A stretch of 20,181 nucleotides of DNA from Gymnopus androsaceus JB14 (GCA_009733575.1 ML770096.1:1-20181), one strand, 5' to 3'. Positions 1 through 9,493 are shown, counted from the stretch's first letter. Translations and numbers: made by a program. The notes: a model not told the origin generated them from the letters alone.

Positions 1-2
1 AA

Positions 3-915
3 CCACCCGCCTCTTTAGTTTCCATTTCTGGAAAATCTCTCTTGAAGGAACCGCCAATGTTTAAAGGCGAGAAAGAGAGTTACCAGGAATGGAAGAGAAA
101 AACTCAGCATGTGGCTGAGTGATGAAAAGAACAAGGTCCGAACCGATACAGAACGGATCAACATTGCTCTCTCCTATATGGAAGGAGAGAAAGTACGAGA
201 CTGGGTAGAAAATTACTACCAACGAGAATATAACTACATCAGACTACGCTGGAACTCGACATGGGCTGAGTTCATCAGTGTACTCGATGAGAGATATCTA
301 GATACGGCAAGGCATGCCGATGCAAGAGAGAAGTTTGAAAGAGCTCGTCAAGGAAAAGACGAGACAGTATCAACGTTCTTTGAACGTTTTGAAGTACTAG
401 TCAACACGGCACAGTACAACAAAGATGCCCCACATGTTCTGCAGAAAATAGAACGTGCGGTAAACAAACCCATTATCGACAGCATCTATAGCGTTGGTAA
501 TCTTCCAACTACCTTCCAAGGCTGGAAGGTAAGAACTGTTGAACTCGACAACCTTTGGCGTCGAAGAAACGAAGCAACCAGAAATTGGAGCTTCGGAAGC
601 ACGAACTCATGGCACTCCACCCCGAAAACCACTCCTCAAACTCAGGTGCAGGCACCTAAAGCAACTCCACAGACACCACAACCTCATCGACAAGATGGCA
701 CTGGTGTCACCTATGGAGGAAGTGGCCAACCAATGGAACTGGATCAAGGCCGAACACGAGGTCCATTCAAGTGTTTCGGGTGTGGACAACCCGGACATAT
801 GAAGAGGGACTGCCCCAATAAACGAGAAACAATACGTCAGGCATTTACGACATTAAACGAGGAAGATCAGGCAGAGCTCGGGAAGCTCTGGGGTTTTGTG
901 AAATCTCAACAGTGA
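3..915 (+). pseudogene. gag: gag (capsid/nucleocapsid) of the retrotransposon, 5' partial, frame-broken
   Basis: Gag forms the virus-like particle and packages the element RNA. The frame starting at base 3 is open from the window edge and encodes a gag-like stretch (PPMFKGEKESYQEWKRKTQ, ATG at 57) that runs out at base 107. The same gag fold continues one base later from 109 (WLSDEKNK... SYMEGEKVRDWVENYY), so the two halves are separated by a +1 frame change at about base 108. The C-terminal third is rich in Thr, Gln and Pro and ends with a zinc knuckle, CFGCGQPGHMKRDC, a CX2CX4HX4C match typical of nucleocapsid. The TGA stop is at 913-915. The pol frame overlaps this end in the -1 frame. The true start is outside the window. 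Confidence 0.85.
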
Positions 916-932
916 ACACAGGTCCTGTTGAG
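891..932 (+). promoter_or_regulatory. Putative -1 ribosomal frameshift signal between gag and pol
   Basis: The heptamer G GGT TTT (891-897) fits the X XXY YYZ slippery rule in the gag reading frame (codons ...TGG GGT TTT GTG...). Slipping by -1 enters the pol frame, which is open here. After a 7-nt spacer comes a perfect 8-bp stem, CTCAACAG (905-912) pairing with CTGTTGAG (925-932), around a 12-nt loop that contains the gag stop. Site, spacer, stem and frame direction all agree, so this is a good candidate for how pol is expressed. A pseudoknot partner was not identified. Confidence 0.6.
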
Positions 933-3900
933 TCTCAGTCAATAATGGACATGGACAGCTCTATATATGTAGATAGTGGTATTTCATACACGATAAATAC
1001 ACCTGAATCTATCCCCATTTTGCCATCTCCAAAAAAGACTGAAAACCCTGTAAGGTTCGCTCTGAATTCTTCAGAGTGGTTGGTTAACTGCATCCGGACA
1101 TCGAATAACTCTCGAGCAATCGGCGAATTATGGACCTGGGTCCCTAACAACCGACGACGAGAAATAACGGATCAAACGGTAACGGAAATAAGGAAATTGT
1201 CAGTACCCGATGCGGCTGAAGCAGTTAATAACTTCAAACGCAAACGTTTCGTAAGAGGCACAAAAGGCAAGGATCTTAAACTATCAGTCATAATCGAAGA
1301 CATCACAAAAGGCAATCAAATAGAAGCAGATGCGCTTTTAGATTGTGGAGCAACCGGATCATGTATCAATAAAGAATTTGTTGAGAAGCATAACATCCCA
1401 GTCCGAAAACTCCCAATTAAAATTGCCGTATACAACGCTGATGGTACTTTAAATGCCGGCGGATCGATCGAAGCAATGGCAGAAGTTCGTTTAGTTATCG
1501 GAGACCATGTAGAAAGAATAGAGTTTGGAGTTACCAACCTTGGAAACACCGATATCTTTATTGGTCTCGACTGGCTTAGAGAACATAATCCTAGCATAGA
1601 TTGGACAAATTCTACTGTTACATTTGACCGATGTCCCACTCGCTGTGGTTATATACCCTGGTGGCTAAATCCGGAAGAAGGAACCTCCCTCAACCGCCTA
1701 GAAGAAGGAGAGAGACTTTTTATATTCGACTGGGAAGGTTATGTCAAAGATAACGGACATATACGTACCATGTCAGAATCCTCTACAGCAGATCAATACA
1801 TTAAAGAACACCCTGCTGTATTCAATAAACAAGGATTTGATGAACTTCCTAAACGACGACCATGGGATCATGCTATCGAACTCACACCTGATTCTAAACC
1901 TGTCGACTGTAAAGTTTATCCTCTGAACCTTGATGAACAGAAAGCATTGGATGAATTCCTAGAAGAAAACTTACGATCTGGACGCATTCGTCCATCAAAT
2001 TCTCCAATGGCTTCACCGTTCTTCTTTGTTAAGAAAAAGGATGGTGCTTTACGACCAGTTCAAGATTATCGGAAACTCAACGATATGACGATTAAAAACC
2101 GTTATCCACTTCCTTTAATCCAAGAACTAATCGATAAGCTCAAGGATGCCAAGGTTTTTACAAAGATGGACATACGATGGGGATACAACAATATTCGGAT
2201 TAAGGATGGTGACGAATGGAAAGCAGCATTCAGAACTAATCGAGGGTTATTTGAACCAACGGTTATGTTCTTTGGTCTTACGAACTCTCCTGCAACATTC
2301 CAAGCATTCATGAATCATATCTTGAAACGCCTTATTAATGAAGGACGCGTAATCGTATATATGGACGATATCCTTGTATTTACGAACACCATTGAAGAAC
2401 ATCATCGCATTGTACATGAAGTCCTTAAAATCCTTGAAGAAAACGGTCTATACCTGAAACCGGAAAAGTGTACATTCGAATCACCTCATGTTGACTATCT
2501 TGGAATTATCGTCGGAAATGGACAAGTGAAAATGGACCCAAAGAAAGTCGAAGCAGTCAAAGACTGGCCAATCCCAAAGAAGAAACGAGATATACAATCC
2601 TTTTTAGGATTTTGTAACTTCTTTAGACGCTTCATTCGAGGGTTCAGTCACGTTGCCAAACCGCTTAGCAAACTTACCGGAAATACAGAATGGTCATGGG
2701 GTCCTGAAGAGTTTCAAGCCTTCGAAACTCTGAAGACGCGAATCGCTGAAGACGTTACACTAGTAATTCCCTTAGACAATGGGAAATTCCGAGTAGAAGC
2801 CGATTCATCCGACTTTGCCAATGGTGCTGTACTATCCCAACAGGTTGAAGGAAAATGGAGACCAGTAGCCTTTAGATCTCGCTCGCTCAATGACGTTGAA
2901 CGAAACTACGAGATTTATGATAAAGAAATGATGGCTATTATGGATTCACTATCGGAATGGCGCCAATACCTTATGGGCGCTCGAGAACCATTTGAAATAT
3001 GGACCGATCACCAGAATCTCCAATACTTCCATAAACCACAAAAACTGAATCGACGACAGGCACGTTGGGTTACGGAACTATCTGAATACGAGTTCGCACT
3101 TCATCACAAACCAGGAACTTCTATGGGAAAAGCAGACGCTTTGTCAAGGATGACAAACCTTGAGACGGGGGTGAATGACAACAAAGACATTGTTGTTCTT
3201 AAACCAGAATTTTTCATCAATATAATCCGTGAAACTGAAAGTCCAGAAGACGCAATAATTGACAAAATCAAAAAATATGTCAATAACATGGACAAAACAG
3301 TAGTAGAAGCTCTAAACAGAAAAGACAAGTATTGGGTTAATGAACACGGTGGAATTGTTACATGGAAAAATCGCATCTATGTCCCAAAGAACCGAGAATT
3401 ACGAGGAGAAATCATACAAAAACACCACGACTCAATCCTCGGAGGACATCCGGTCAATACAAATGTGGAGTTCAGTCACTACGTAACTAACTGGTGGCCG
3501 GGAATGGGAAACAACATCCGAATGTACATAAAAGGATGTGAAAAATGCCAAGCCACGAAAATTCATCGAAACAAACCTGTCGGACACCTTAATCCCCATA
3601 ATATACCATCTGGACCTTGGGAATTCGTAGGAGTAGATCTGATTGGAAAGTTACAGAAGCAGGAGGATTCAATGCCATTGCAGTATTCGCCAATCACTAT
3701 ACAAAGCGAATTAGACTTTTTCCCACTCATATGTCATTAACGTCAGAAGGCATGGCACGAATGTATAGAGAAAAAATCTTTCCTATTCATGGCCTTTTCC
3801 GAAAGATTGTACACGATCGAGGTCCACAATTCCACTCAGGTTTTATGAAAGAACTCTACAAACAACTCGGAATCGAAGCAAACTTTACAACGGCATATCA

Positions 3901-4855
3901 TCCTCAGACTAATGGACAAACCGAAAGAACAAACCAAGAAACTGAACATTATCTTCGTTTGTTCATCAATTACCATCAGTCAGATTGGCATGAATGGTTA
4001 CCCACAGCCGAGTTTGCATATAACGATCGAGTACACTCCGCTACGAAAGTTACTCCCTTCTTCGCCGACATGGGCCGTCATCCCTATAAAGGCACTGCAC
4101 CAAAAGAAAAATCCTCTAATCCCTCAGCACAAGAGTTTGCCGATAGCATGAAAAAAGTACGAGACGAAGTAGGATCAGCGCTAAAGAAGGCGGCTGAAGA
4201 CATGACTCGCTATTATGACAAAAAACATAGCAAGTCAAGAGAATACAAAGTTGGAGAGAAGGTGTGGCTCAAAGGAATAAACATTACGACAAGTCGTCCA
4301 ATGAAGAAGTTGGATGACAAACGTTTTGGACCTTTCGAAGTAATAGAGAAAGTTGGCCGTAGTTCATACAAACTAAAAATCCCAAAAACATGAAGAAACG
4401 TTCATAACGTTTTCAACGAAGTTCTTCTCACGCCATATCATCCTCCACAATTTCCAAACCAACCCCGAAATACCAATCCACCTCCTATAGAGGTCGAAGG
4501 AGAAGAACCAGAATACGAGGTCGAAGAAATAGTTGATTCGAAGGAAAATAAAAGAAGCAAGAAGGTGTCGTATAAGGTCAAATGGAAAGGATATGGACCA
4601 CATGAAATGACATGGGAACCAGTATCGAATCTCGACAAAGCGAAGGATGCTATTAAGGATTTCCATAATAAAAATCCTTTTAAACCACGATCAAAAGACA
4701 TCCGAAAACTCGAAATACCCATGTCATTATTTCCCAAACACCTTTTCCGTCCCATCCCTGAATCACTAACGACACCCGTTCCAACTTCCATACCAACTGA
4801 ATCAATGACAGCAAAGCTTGCACGATGTGGAAATCGTGTCCTAAAGAGGGGGTAA
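894..4855 (+). pseudogene. pol: pol polyprotein (PR-RT-RNaseH-IN-chromodomain), two breaks
   Basis: Pol copies the element RNA to DNA and integrates it. Counting residues from base 912: aspartic protease with LLDCGATGS (D at about 144, Cys in place of the usual Ser/Thr); reverse transcriptase with VYMDDILVF (YMDD 483-486); RNase H with ADSSD (about 631) and TDHQNLQYF (about 699); integrase HHCC zinc finger near 836-883 (KHHDSILGGH, CEKCQ). The integrase catalytic triad is VDLIG (about 909), VHDRGPQF and GQTERTNQE, with exactly 35 residues between the second Asp (codon at 3815) and the Glu (codon at 3923). The frame changes by one base near 3651, inside the integrase core just after the first Asp. 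It continues from about 3653 to 4390, meets an in-frame TGA at 4391-4393 (after KIPK-T), and is open again to TAA at 4853. This last part holds a chromodomain at 4515-4665 (YKVKWKGY, MTWEPVSNL). Confidence 0.9.
4843..4852 (+). other. Polypurine tract (plus-strand primer)
   Basis: AAAGAGGGGG lies three bases before the start of the LTR (TGTTA at 4856) and overlaps the last pol codons. Gypsy elements prime plus-strand DNA from a purine run in exactly this position. Confidence 0.75.
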
Positions 4856-4988
4856 TGTTACGAACATTCTTATCTTATCAAACACATGGTATTATTCCTT
4901 ATCATTTTACTTTATTTACTCTTGTATATCTACATAAGCGCGCGCTTGTTTAGACGCGCGGCTGTACTAATTAAAGTTCTGCCGATCA

Positions 4989-5035
4989 GAGTATGATCGT
5001 TTCCGATCATAACACATGCTAGCATGTCCATACTC
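4989..5035. repeat. Nested inverted repeats in the LTR
   Basis: GAGTATG (4989-4995) is the reverse complement of CATACTC (5029-5035). Inside, TATGATCG (4992-4999) and CGATCATA (5004-5011) form an 8-bp hairpin with a TTTC loop, followed by the perfect 14-bp palindrome ACATGCTAGCATGT (5014-5027). The outer and inner pairings share bases, so they are alternative folds. Confidence 0.7.
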
Positions 5036-5112
5036 ATACGATCGACCTATCATTACTTATTGTCGTTTACTTGTTGTCTTTTATCGTTTCATGCATTGTT
5101 ACCGCACGGTTA

Positions 5113-5136
5113 GGGTACAGGGTGTAGGGCTTAGGG
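5113..5136 (+). other. G-quadruplex motif (G3N4)3G3 in the LTR
   Basis: Four GGG runs start at 5113, 5120, 5127 and 5134, exactly 7 nt apart with 4-nt loops TACA, TGTA and CTTA. This meets the standard intramolecular G4 rule. It sits about 12 nt upstream of the LTR TATA box. Confidence 0.75.
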
Positions 5137-5148
5137 TTTGTACTTTAG

Positions 5149-5157
5149 TATATATAG
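5149..5157 (+). promoter_or_regulatory. TATA box of the LTR promoter
   Basis: TATATATAG lies in the 3' half of the LTR, in the order expected for a U3 promoter. Transcription would start roughly 30-100 nt further on, in this LTR reading out into the Crinkler-like remnant on the right. Confidence 0.5.
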
Positions 5158-5963
5158 TAGTTGTAGCTGTAGCATAGTCCTTAGCTTCAATCTCGTCAAT
5201 ACCTCCTAGTTCTCAATATCATCTTCTCTTTTCCTCATTGTTCTTGTCTTTGCCTAAGACAGAAGTCGTGACGCCTGGTACCTCGTGTTGTGGGGAACTA
5301 GTCGCTGACACTTACCCAACGAAGTGGACCCACAGCGACCTTTCTTGTACTCATCGCCATCAAATGAGCGGGATGTCACTCATTTGTGTTGCCAGGAAAT
5401 CAAAGATGTAACCCGCATTGGTCCCACGTTATTCGGAACGAAAGGGGTAGCAACTGTGTCTGGGGTACTCTGGATGAGCGCAGCCTGGATACACAACCAG
5501 TCCCAGTCGATTATTTTCATTCGCAATAATGTGTTTGACTGCCTATCTACAATAGGCTCCTACTACGTTGGCTGGTTGAAAACCTCGAAATTGGTCACAT
5601 TCTTCGCCGACACAGTCGAACTAAATGCAGAAGGTTTTTCTTGGACTGATTTCATGGCCAATCTCACCACCTGCGTGCAAGTTGGTTATGTCGATGTCTA
5701 CTGCACCGCTTCAATCTCAGACTGCAAGAATTGGGTCGAACATTTCAGAGGAAAAACATTTGAGATTCGCTCGCCAGGCTGGCCCCAGGCACAATGGACA
5801 GCCACGTTTGAATCCCCTCAGTTAGCGTGCACCACCTGTAGTGGCATCCACAGTCAAGAAATTTGTCCTGTGCAAGCTTCAGAGGTGTATCCCGTGGTGG
5901 GTTCACGCAAGCATGGTCATGACGAACTGCATGTTGACAAAGATGATGAGTCTGTAAATCTAT

Positions 5964-5996
5964 GGCAGCTTTTCTCAAGTAAGTGGTTTTTTACTT
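5964..5996 (+). repeat. Left terminal inverted repeat
   Basis: Starts GGCAGCTTTTCTCAAGTAAG and matches the reverse complement of 7011-7043 at 32 of 33 positions. The single mismatch (T here, A in the other arm) falls at position 17. Weaker similarity continues inwards for about 15 bp. Confidence 0.85.
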
Positions 5997-6240
5997 AAGG
6001 AATTCTCAAGTTTTACTTAAGTTTTGCTTGAGCAAAAAATTGGTTTTCTTATTAGTTAATACTAAAATACTTGAGTACAGTTTGAATAAGTTGTAAGTAA
6101 GGTTACTGCCTAAGGAAATAGTAAACAAATTCTAAGTATCTTTGGACTTAAGTACTTGAGTAAACTGTAAGTAAGATTCTTGCTCAAGGAAATGGTGAAT
6201 AAAACTTAGAAAGAAGCATGCTAAGTACATACTTGAGCAA

Positions 6241-6280
6241 GTAAGTAGGTAAGTAAGTAGGGAAGTAAGTAAGTAAGTAA
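6241..6280 (+). repeat. (TAAG)n microsatellite-like run
   Basis: About ten GTAAGTAG/TAAG units in tandem inside the left arm of the inserted element, an expansion of the AAGTA word that recurs throughout that arm. Confidence 0.7.
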
Positions 6281-6778
6281 AAACTTAAGGGACAGAAGAG
6301 ATAACAAACATTTCTTCAGTAAGTAATGTGTAAGTAGGCTATGCAACAATGTTCAAGGGAGAGGAAGTTGAAGTAGTGTAATCATAAAGGAGAAGGTGGG
6401 GGAATTGTGACCTTTGGAGGACAAAAATGGGGCCTTTTATATGCTAGCTTGACAATTGCCTGTTTAGGAACACAATAAGCAACTTGGCCATTGTTATCTA
6501 TTTGGGAGGACAATGAAGACTTTCTATTGTTGTCTTGAAGTATCATGTGACCTGCTACATACATATATAAGGGCTTGATGGACCCTCCATGGCATTAACC
6601 TCTCTTGACCTCTTACTTCTACCATCTCATTCCTACTATCACTTGACAACTGCAACTTTGTAAGCATACTTGTTCTACTAAGTATTTTCAAGCTACCTAC
6701 TTTACTTAGCATCTTACTTCATACAATTTACTCAGTATATTACTCAGTATTTACTTACTTTACTTTCACTTTACTTTA

Positions 6779-7012
6779 CAGGCATGTGTTAACTATGTCC
6801 TTATTTAGAATTTATCTACATATTACTTGCAATTTAAAATTCTTCTTTTCTTTAATTCTTAGGAACTTTTCAAGAATTTACTTAAGAATTACTCAGGCAT
6901 TAACTATTCACTTACTTAGTATTTATCTAAGTGTATTACTTACAATTTAGAATACTTTTTCTTTCCTTTAATTCTTAGGAACTTCCTAAGAATTTACTTG
7001 AGAATTACTCAA
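6779..7012 (+). repeat. Two ~115-bp direct repeats in the right arm of the inserted element
   Basis: Unit 1 (about 6779-6893) and unit 2 (about 6894-7012) both run CAGGCAT...AACTAT...TTATCTA...TATTACTT.CAATTTA.AAT...TTTAATTCTTAGGAACTT...AAGAATTTACTT.AGAATTACTC. They differ by scattered substitutions and small indels. Unit 2 runs into the terminal inverted repeat. Confidence 0.7.
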
Positions 7013-7043
7013 GTAAAAAACCACTTTCTTGAGAAAAGCTGCC
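7011..7043 (-). repeat. Right terminal inverted repeat
   Basis: Ends ...CTTGAGAAAAGCTGCC on the plus strand and is the inverted partner of 5964-5996. Crinkler-like coding sequence resumes immediately afterwards. Confidence 0.85.
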
Positions 7044-9240
7044 CTGGAAGTTGTGAGTCTTCTCATGCGAAGCAATCGCGCATCGACATCGAGCCTTCCG
7101 GCTCGTTCACCTTTGGTCATACACTTGAACGGAAGGAGCTTGCATCGAAAATTCTTGAACGCGTGGCACGGGACCATCTCATATTAGTGAGTTTTCAGTG
7201 ACACTAGTACTAGTACTGCAGCTTATACTACCCTTCAGATAGAGGCACCGCCTTGCTCAGGGAAAACTGTCCTAATGGACAACCTGGTGGAGATTATCTG
7301 CACGCGCCTGAAAGGTTCCACAGCTTCTGTTGATTACATAACGGGATGGACCGACATTGTTGTATCCGATAATGCAGCGTCCGCGAAAGTGCGTTATGTA
7401 CCAACATCCCGCTCCAACCCCCCCAATGTAGCAATCAACAATGCGACCGATCTAGAGACGTTTATACGTTCTCCCTTGAGGGGCCCTTTCTGGCTCTTCG
7501 TCAATGAATCTCAAATGTCATATGGAGATAAGGCATTTTGGAAGACTCTCCTTTTATCTACCTGTTCGAATATTTCCAATTTTTGGGTAGTTGCTGCTGG
7601 TAGCTACGGCAGTCATACCAGCTCTGCTTCTCATTCCCCACCGCATCAGATCTCTCAGAAATGGCGAATGACTCTATTTTCCACGATGGGCAAAGACGAC
7701 CGGCTTAGTCTCGCTTTTACTGAGCAGGATTTTGATAACTTTGTGGCACTGTTTAATCAGCCTGGCTTAGATCAGTGGAAGGACTGTATTAGGCGGTATG
7801 CCTCTCCCACCAAGTGGATGGAAGTCAGACCTGGGTGGGAACCAGGTCTCCATCCTGGAGTGGTTACACATCTCACCATTTTTATTGCCAAGATGGTGCG
7901 TCATCCTATTTTTATGAGCCGCTTTGATTTAATACATGTTCAACAGCTACTGAGGAGGAACAAAAACCCTAGCGAAGAATCTGTGATCGAAGTGATCGAT
8001 AACTTCAACTCCACCTGCCTGGCCTATGCAACACTATCTGAACCCATCGACTTGGGACGATGCGTACCCTGTCTACCTGACCATGGTCATAACTTCGTTC
8101 CATCGGCATTGTTGGTATTCTTCACCATTCTGAAGGAGGGAAAGCTGAAAGACATCCCCAATATTGATGACACATTTGGGGCAGATGTTGTCAAGAATAC
8201 TACACCAATTTGGAATCGAGTAGGCACTTCTGAATCTCTCAGGCAACATGAGATCGGTGTCCAGTATCTTCGTGAAAGCTATATACAGCAGGGGAGAAAT
8301 AGGCTACCTACACGATGTTGTTGACTCATCCTACCGGCACCTTTCCCAGTACATGGATGATGCCCGAATCGCGATCACTCCTCGCCAGCGCTTTCTATAT
8401 GTGGTACCGGGCCAGGAAAACCCAGATGGGCAACAAATCAAGCCATACTCCCTCCATCAAAAAAGTCAGAGTAAAGAACCACTCTCTGACTTTGCCCAAG
8501 CTGCCCATGATGTCGCGACGAATGGGCTGGCTTCTGCAAGTTCCAATCCTGCAACAATCCTGCAACTGGCAAACTTCCAGCAGCCATTGAGCTGGTATTT
8601 CCTACGCAGTGGCATCATGATTATCTGATAGCCATGCTGAACCCTTCCCCGGCCAACCCCTGCCATTCTTGAAAGGATGTTGTTTGACGACTTCTTGTGC
8701 CAAGTGGTCGCTCGATTTCGTCCAAAGGTTTTAATCGCCCATTTGCACAATCAAGCAACGCTGCGCGAGGCGATTTATGAAGCCGAGTTTAAGAATGCTG
8801 CTGATGAAGTCACGAAAGACTCTTCCTTTCTACTACAACAGGTTTCGGACACAGGGAGGAGCAACTGTTGACTTCACATGCCCCTAAGAAGGGATGGGTT
8901 ATAGAGCTGATGCGTGATGGGCACGACGTGGAAGGACACATTATGCGGTTTGATCCCTGATACTGGGCGATATAATCAATGGAAGAACTGCGATTGGCGG
9001 GTTGTAGATTTTCGTTTTCATACAATGCCCGTAAAGCAACGCAGTAAGCGATCCTCAAAGATTATGGGAATTATTAATATCTTCTTTTGCAGACTCAAAC
9101 AAGTATCGTACCTGTCACCATTACGATGGAAGACTCAGCGGATCCCCTAATTCATGGAGGCCACGATTTCGGGGCAGGATATGAACAAAAAAAAAGTTTT
9201 TTTGTTTCGACCATAATGGTCGCACTGGTTCTTTTTTGTA

Positions 9241-9300
9241 TTTTTTTAGTTGTACTTTTAACTTGTTACTTTTAACTTGTATTTTGGACATTTCCTTGCA
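9241..9300 (+). other. Conserved T-rich 3' tail, copy A (after Crinkler-like copy 1)
   Basis: GTTGTACTTTTAACTTG, a second TTACTTTTAACTTG and GGACATTTCC follow the end of copy 1 similarity. Closely similar words follow the other two Crinkler-like genes at 11968-12023 and 16570-16611. Probably a 3' UTR or transcript-end region. The stretch 9301-9380 holds no gene; it includes a short partial match to the upstream cassette (GGACACGTGAACACC near 9353). Confidence 0.6.
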
Positions 9301-9380
9301 ATGAAGAAATAAATTCTTTGTTCATTCAGCGTGAATTTATCGCCGCCTCAGCCGGACACGTGAACACCTAGAGGTTTCCT

Positions 9381-9476
9381 TTTCAGAACAAAATCTCGAC
9401 GCCCGTGTCCCGTAGCCTGCCGAATCTGACACGTGAACAACTTCTGGTCTCTTGCTTCCGTACCATCACCACCAAA
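9381..9476 (+). promoter_or_regulatory. Conserved upstream cassette, copy 1 (before Crinkler-like copy 3)
   Basis: Contains GACGCCCGTGTCCCGTAGCC, TGACACGTGAACAAC and CTCTTGCTTCCGTACCA. The same words in the same order recur at 13207-13299 and 16789-16881. It ends 17 bp before the ATG at 9494, so it should cover core promoter and 5' UTR. The CACGTG core is a palindromic bHLH-type E-box/G-box. Confidence 0.65.
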
Positions 9477-9493
9477 CTTACCCTACCACTATC

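Larger units (their letters stand above)
1..5310 (+). mobile_element. Ty3/Gypsy chromovirus LTR retrotransposon, 5' end outside window
   Basis: Domains read in the order gag (capsid and zinc knuckle), aspartic protease, reverse transcriptase, RNase H, integrase, chromodomain, followed by a polypurine tract and one LTR. This order, with RT before integrase and a chromodomain at the C-terminus, is diagnostic of Ty3/Gypsy chromoviruses, whose chromodomain directs integration to particular chromatin. The 5' LTR, primer-binding site and start of gag lie to the left of base 1. The copy is not autonomous as read: gag has a frame change near 108, pol has a frame change near 3651 and an in-frame TGA at 4391-4393. 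The right edge abuts a Crinkler-like gene whose first exon is missing, so the element appears inserted into that gene. CTTAC (5311-5315) is the candidate right-hand target duplication; its partner would be outside the window. Confidence 0.95.
4856..5310 (+). repeat. 3' long terminal repeat of the Gypsy element
   Basis: The LTR begins TGTTACGAAC directly after pol and the polypurine tract and appears to end ...CGCTGACA, giving TGT...ACA termini and a length near 455 bp. The right edge is inferred from the ACA terminus and from Crinkler-like coding sequence starting a few bases later; a second LTR for comparison is not in the window. Inside are a 12-bp GC palindrome (4936-4947), nested inverted repeats (4989-5035), a G-quadruplex-type motif (5113-5136) and a TATA box (5149-5157). 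Confidence 0.8.
5964..7043. mobile_element. MITE/fold-back-like element inserted in Crinkler-like copy 1
   Basis: A 1080-bp AT-rich block with 33-bp terminal inverted repeats (GGCAGCTTTTCTC... outermost; one mismatch) interrupts an otherwise continuous coding region. Removing 5964-7043 rejoins the flanking reading frame. Read inwards, both arms are crowded with AAGTA/TTAAGT words, so the whole unit is an imperfect inverted repeat. A (TAAG)n run lies at 6241-6280 in the left arm and a 115-bp direct duplication at 6779-7012 in the right arm. The centre (about 6300-6700) is less repetitive and has a TATATAA at 6564-6570. No transposase or other protein is recognisable, so it would be non-autonomous. 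No clear target-site duplication is left, so the transposon family is undetermined. Confidence 0.75.
5311..9190 (+). pseudogene. Crinkler/RHS-type P-loop NTPase-REase, copy 1: truncated, interrupted and frame-broken
   Basis: Proteins of this superfamily join a STAND-like P-loop NTPase to a restriction-endonuclease-fold domain; some act as effectors or in conflict with other genetic elements, but the role here is unknown. Visible parts: an N-terminal domain (5317-5830; shares the FIRNNVFD / YYVGWL pattern with copy 2), a zinc-knuckle-like CTTCSGIH...CP and KHGHD (5830-5960), a 1080-bp inserted element (5964-7043), an intron at 7187-7238, Walker A APPCSGKT (7245-7268), Walker B WLFVNESQ (about 7492), AAGSYGSHT (about 7594), an intron at 7896-7946, then PRQRFL and a REase end with WVIELMRDG and WRVVDFRF. 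The conserved second half is spread over all three frames, with shifts near 8290-8310, 8515, 8575, 8670 and 8860-8880 and another at about 8955. The start codon and first exon are replaced by the retrotransposon LTR. A last intron at 9031-9092 is degenerate. Confidence 0.8.

Noticed and set aside
607..798. Minus-strand open frame within gag, and similar antisense frames within pol.
   Set aside because: They are the antisense of clear gag and pol domains and have no recognisable product.
5111..5137. Telomeric repeat (TTAGGG-like) inside the LTR.
   Set aside because: Only two TTAGGG words occur, in a 7-nt periodic G-run pattern within an LTR. A G-quadruplex motif explains it better than an interstitial telomere.
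5979..7033. Splicing out the inserted element as a long intron (GTAAGT in the left TIR, AG after a pyrimidine run in the right TIR), like an introner.
   Set aside because: The candidate acceptors at 7033 and 7038 do not restore the downstream frame, and about 1050 nt is far longer than the 46-73-nt introns here. The TIR mismatch falling at the donor is notable but not enough.
5956..7051. Target-site duplication flanking the inserted element.
   Set aside because: Flanks of 2-9 bp were compared at several possible ends; none match well (best is CTATGG versus CCCTGG).
9087..9275. Small hydrophobic open frame after copy 1 (VALVLFCIFLVVLLTCYF).
   Set aside because: The hydrophobic part is the translation of the T-rich 3' tail that recurs after the other two genes, so it is not likely a membrane protein.
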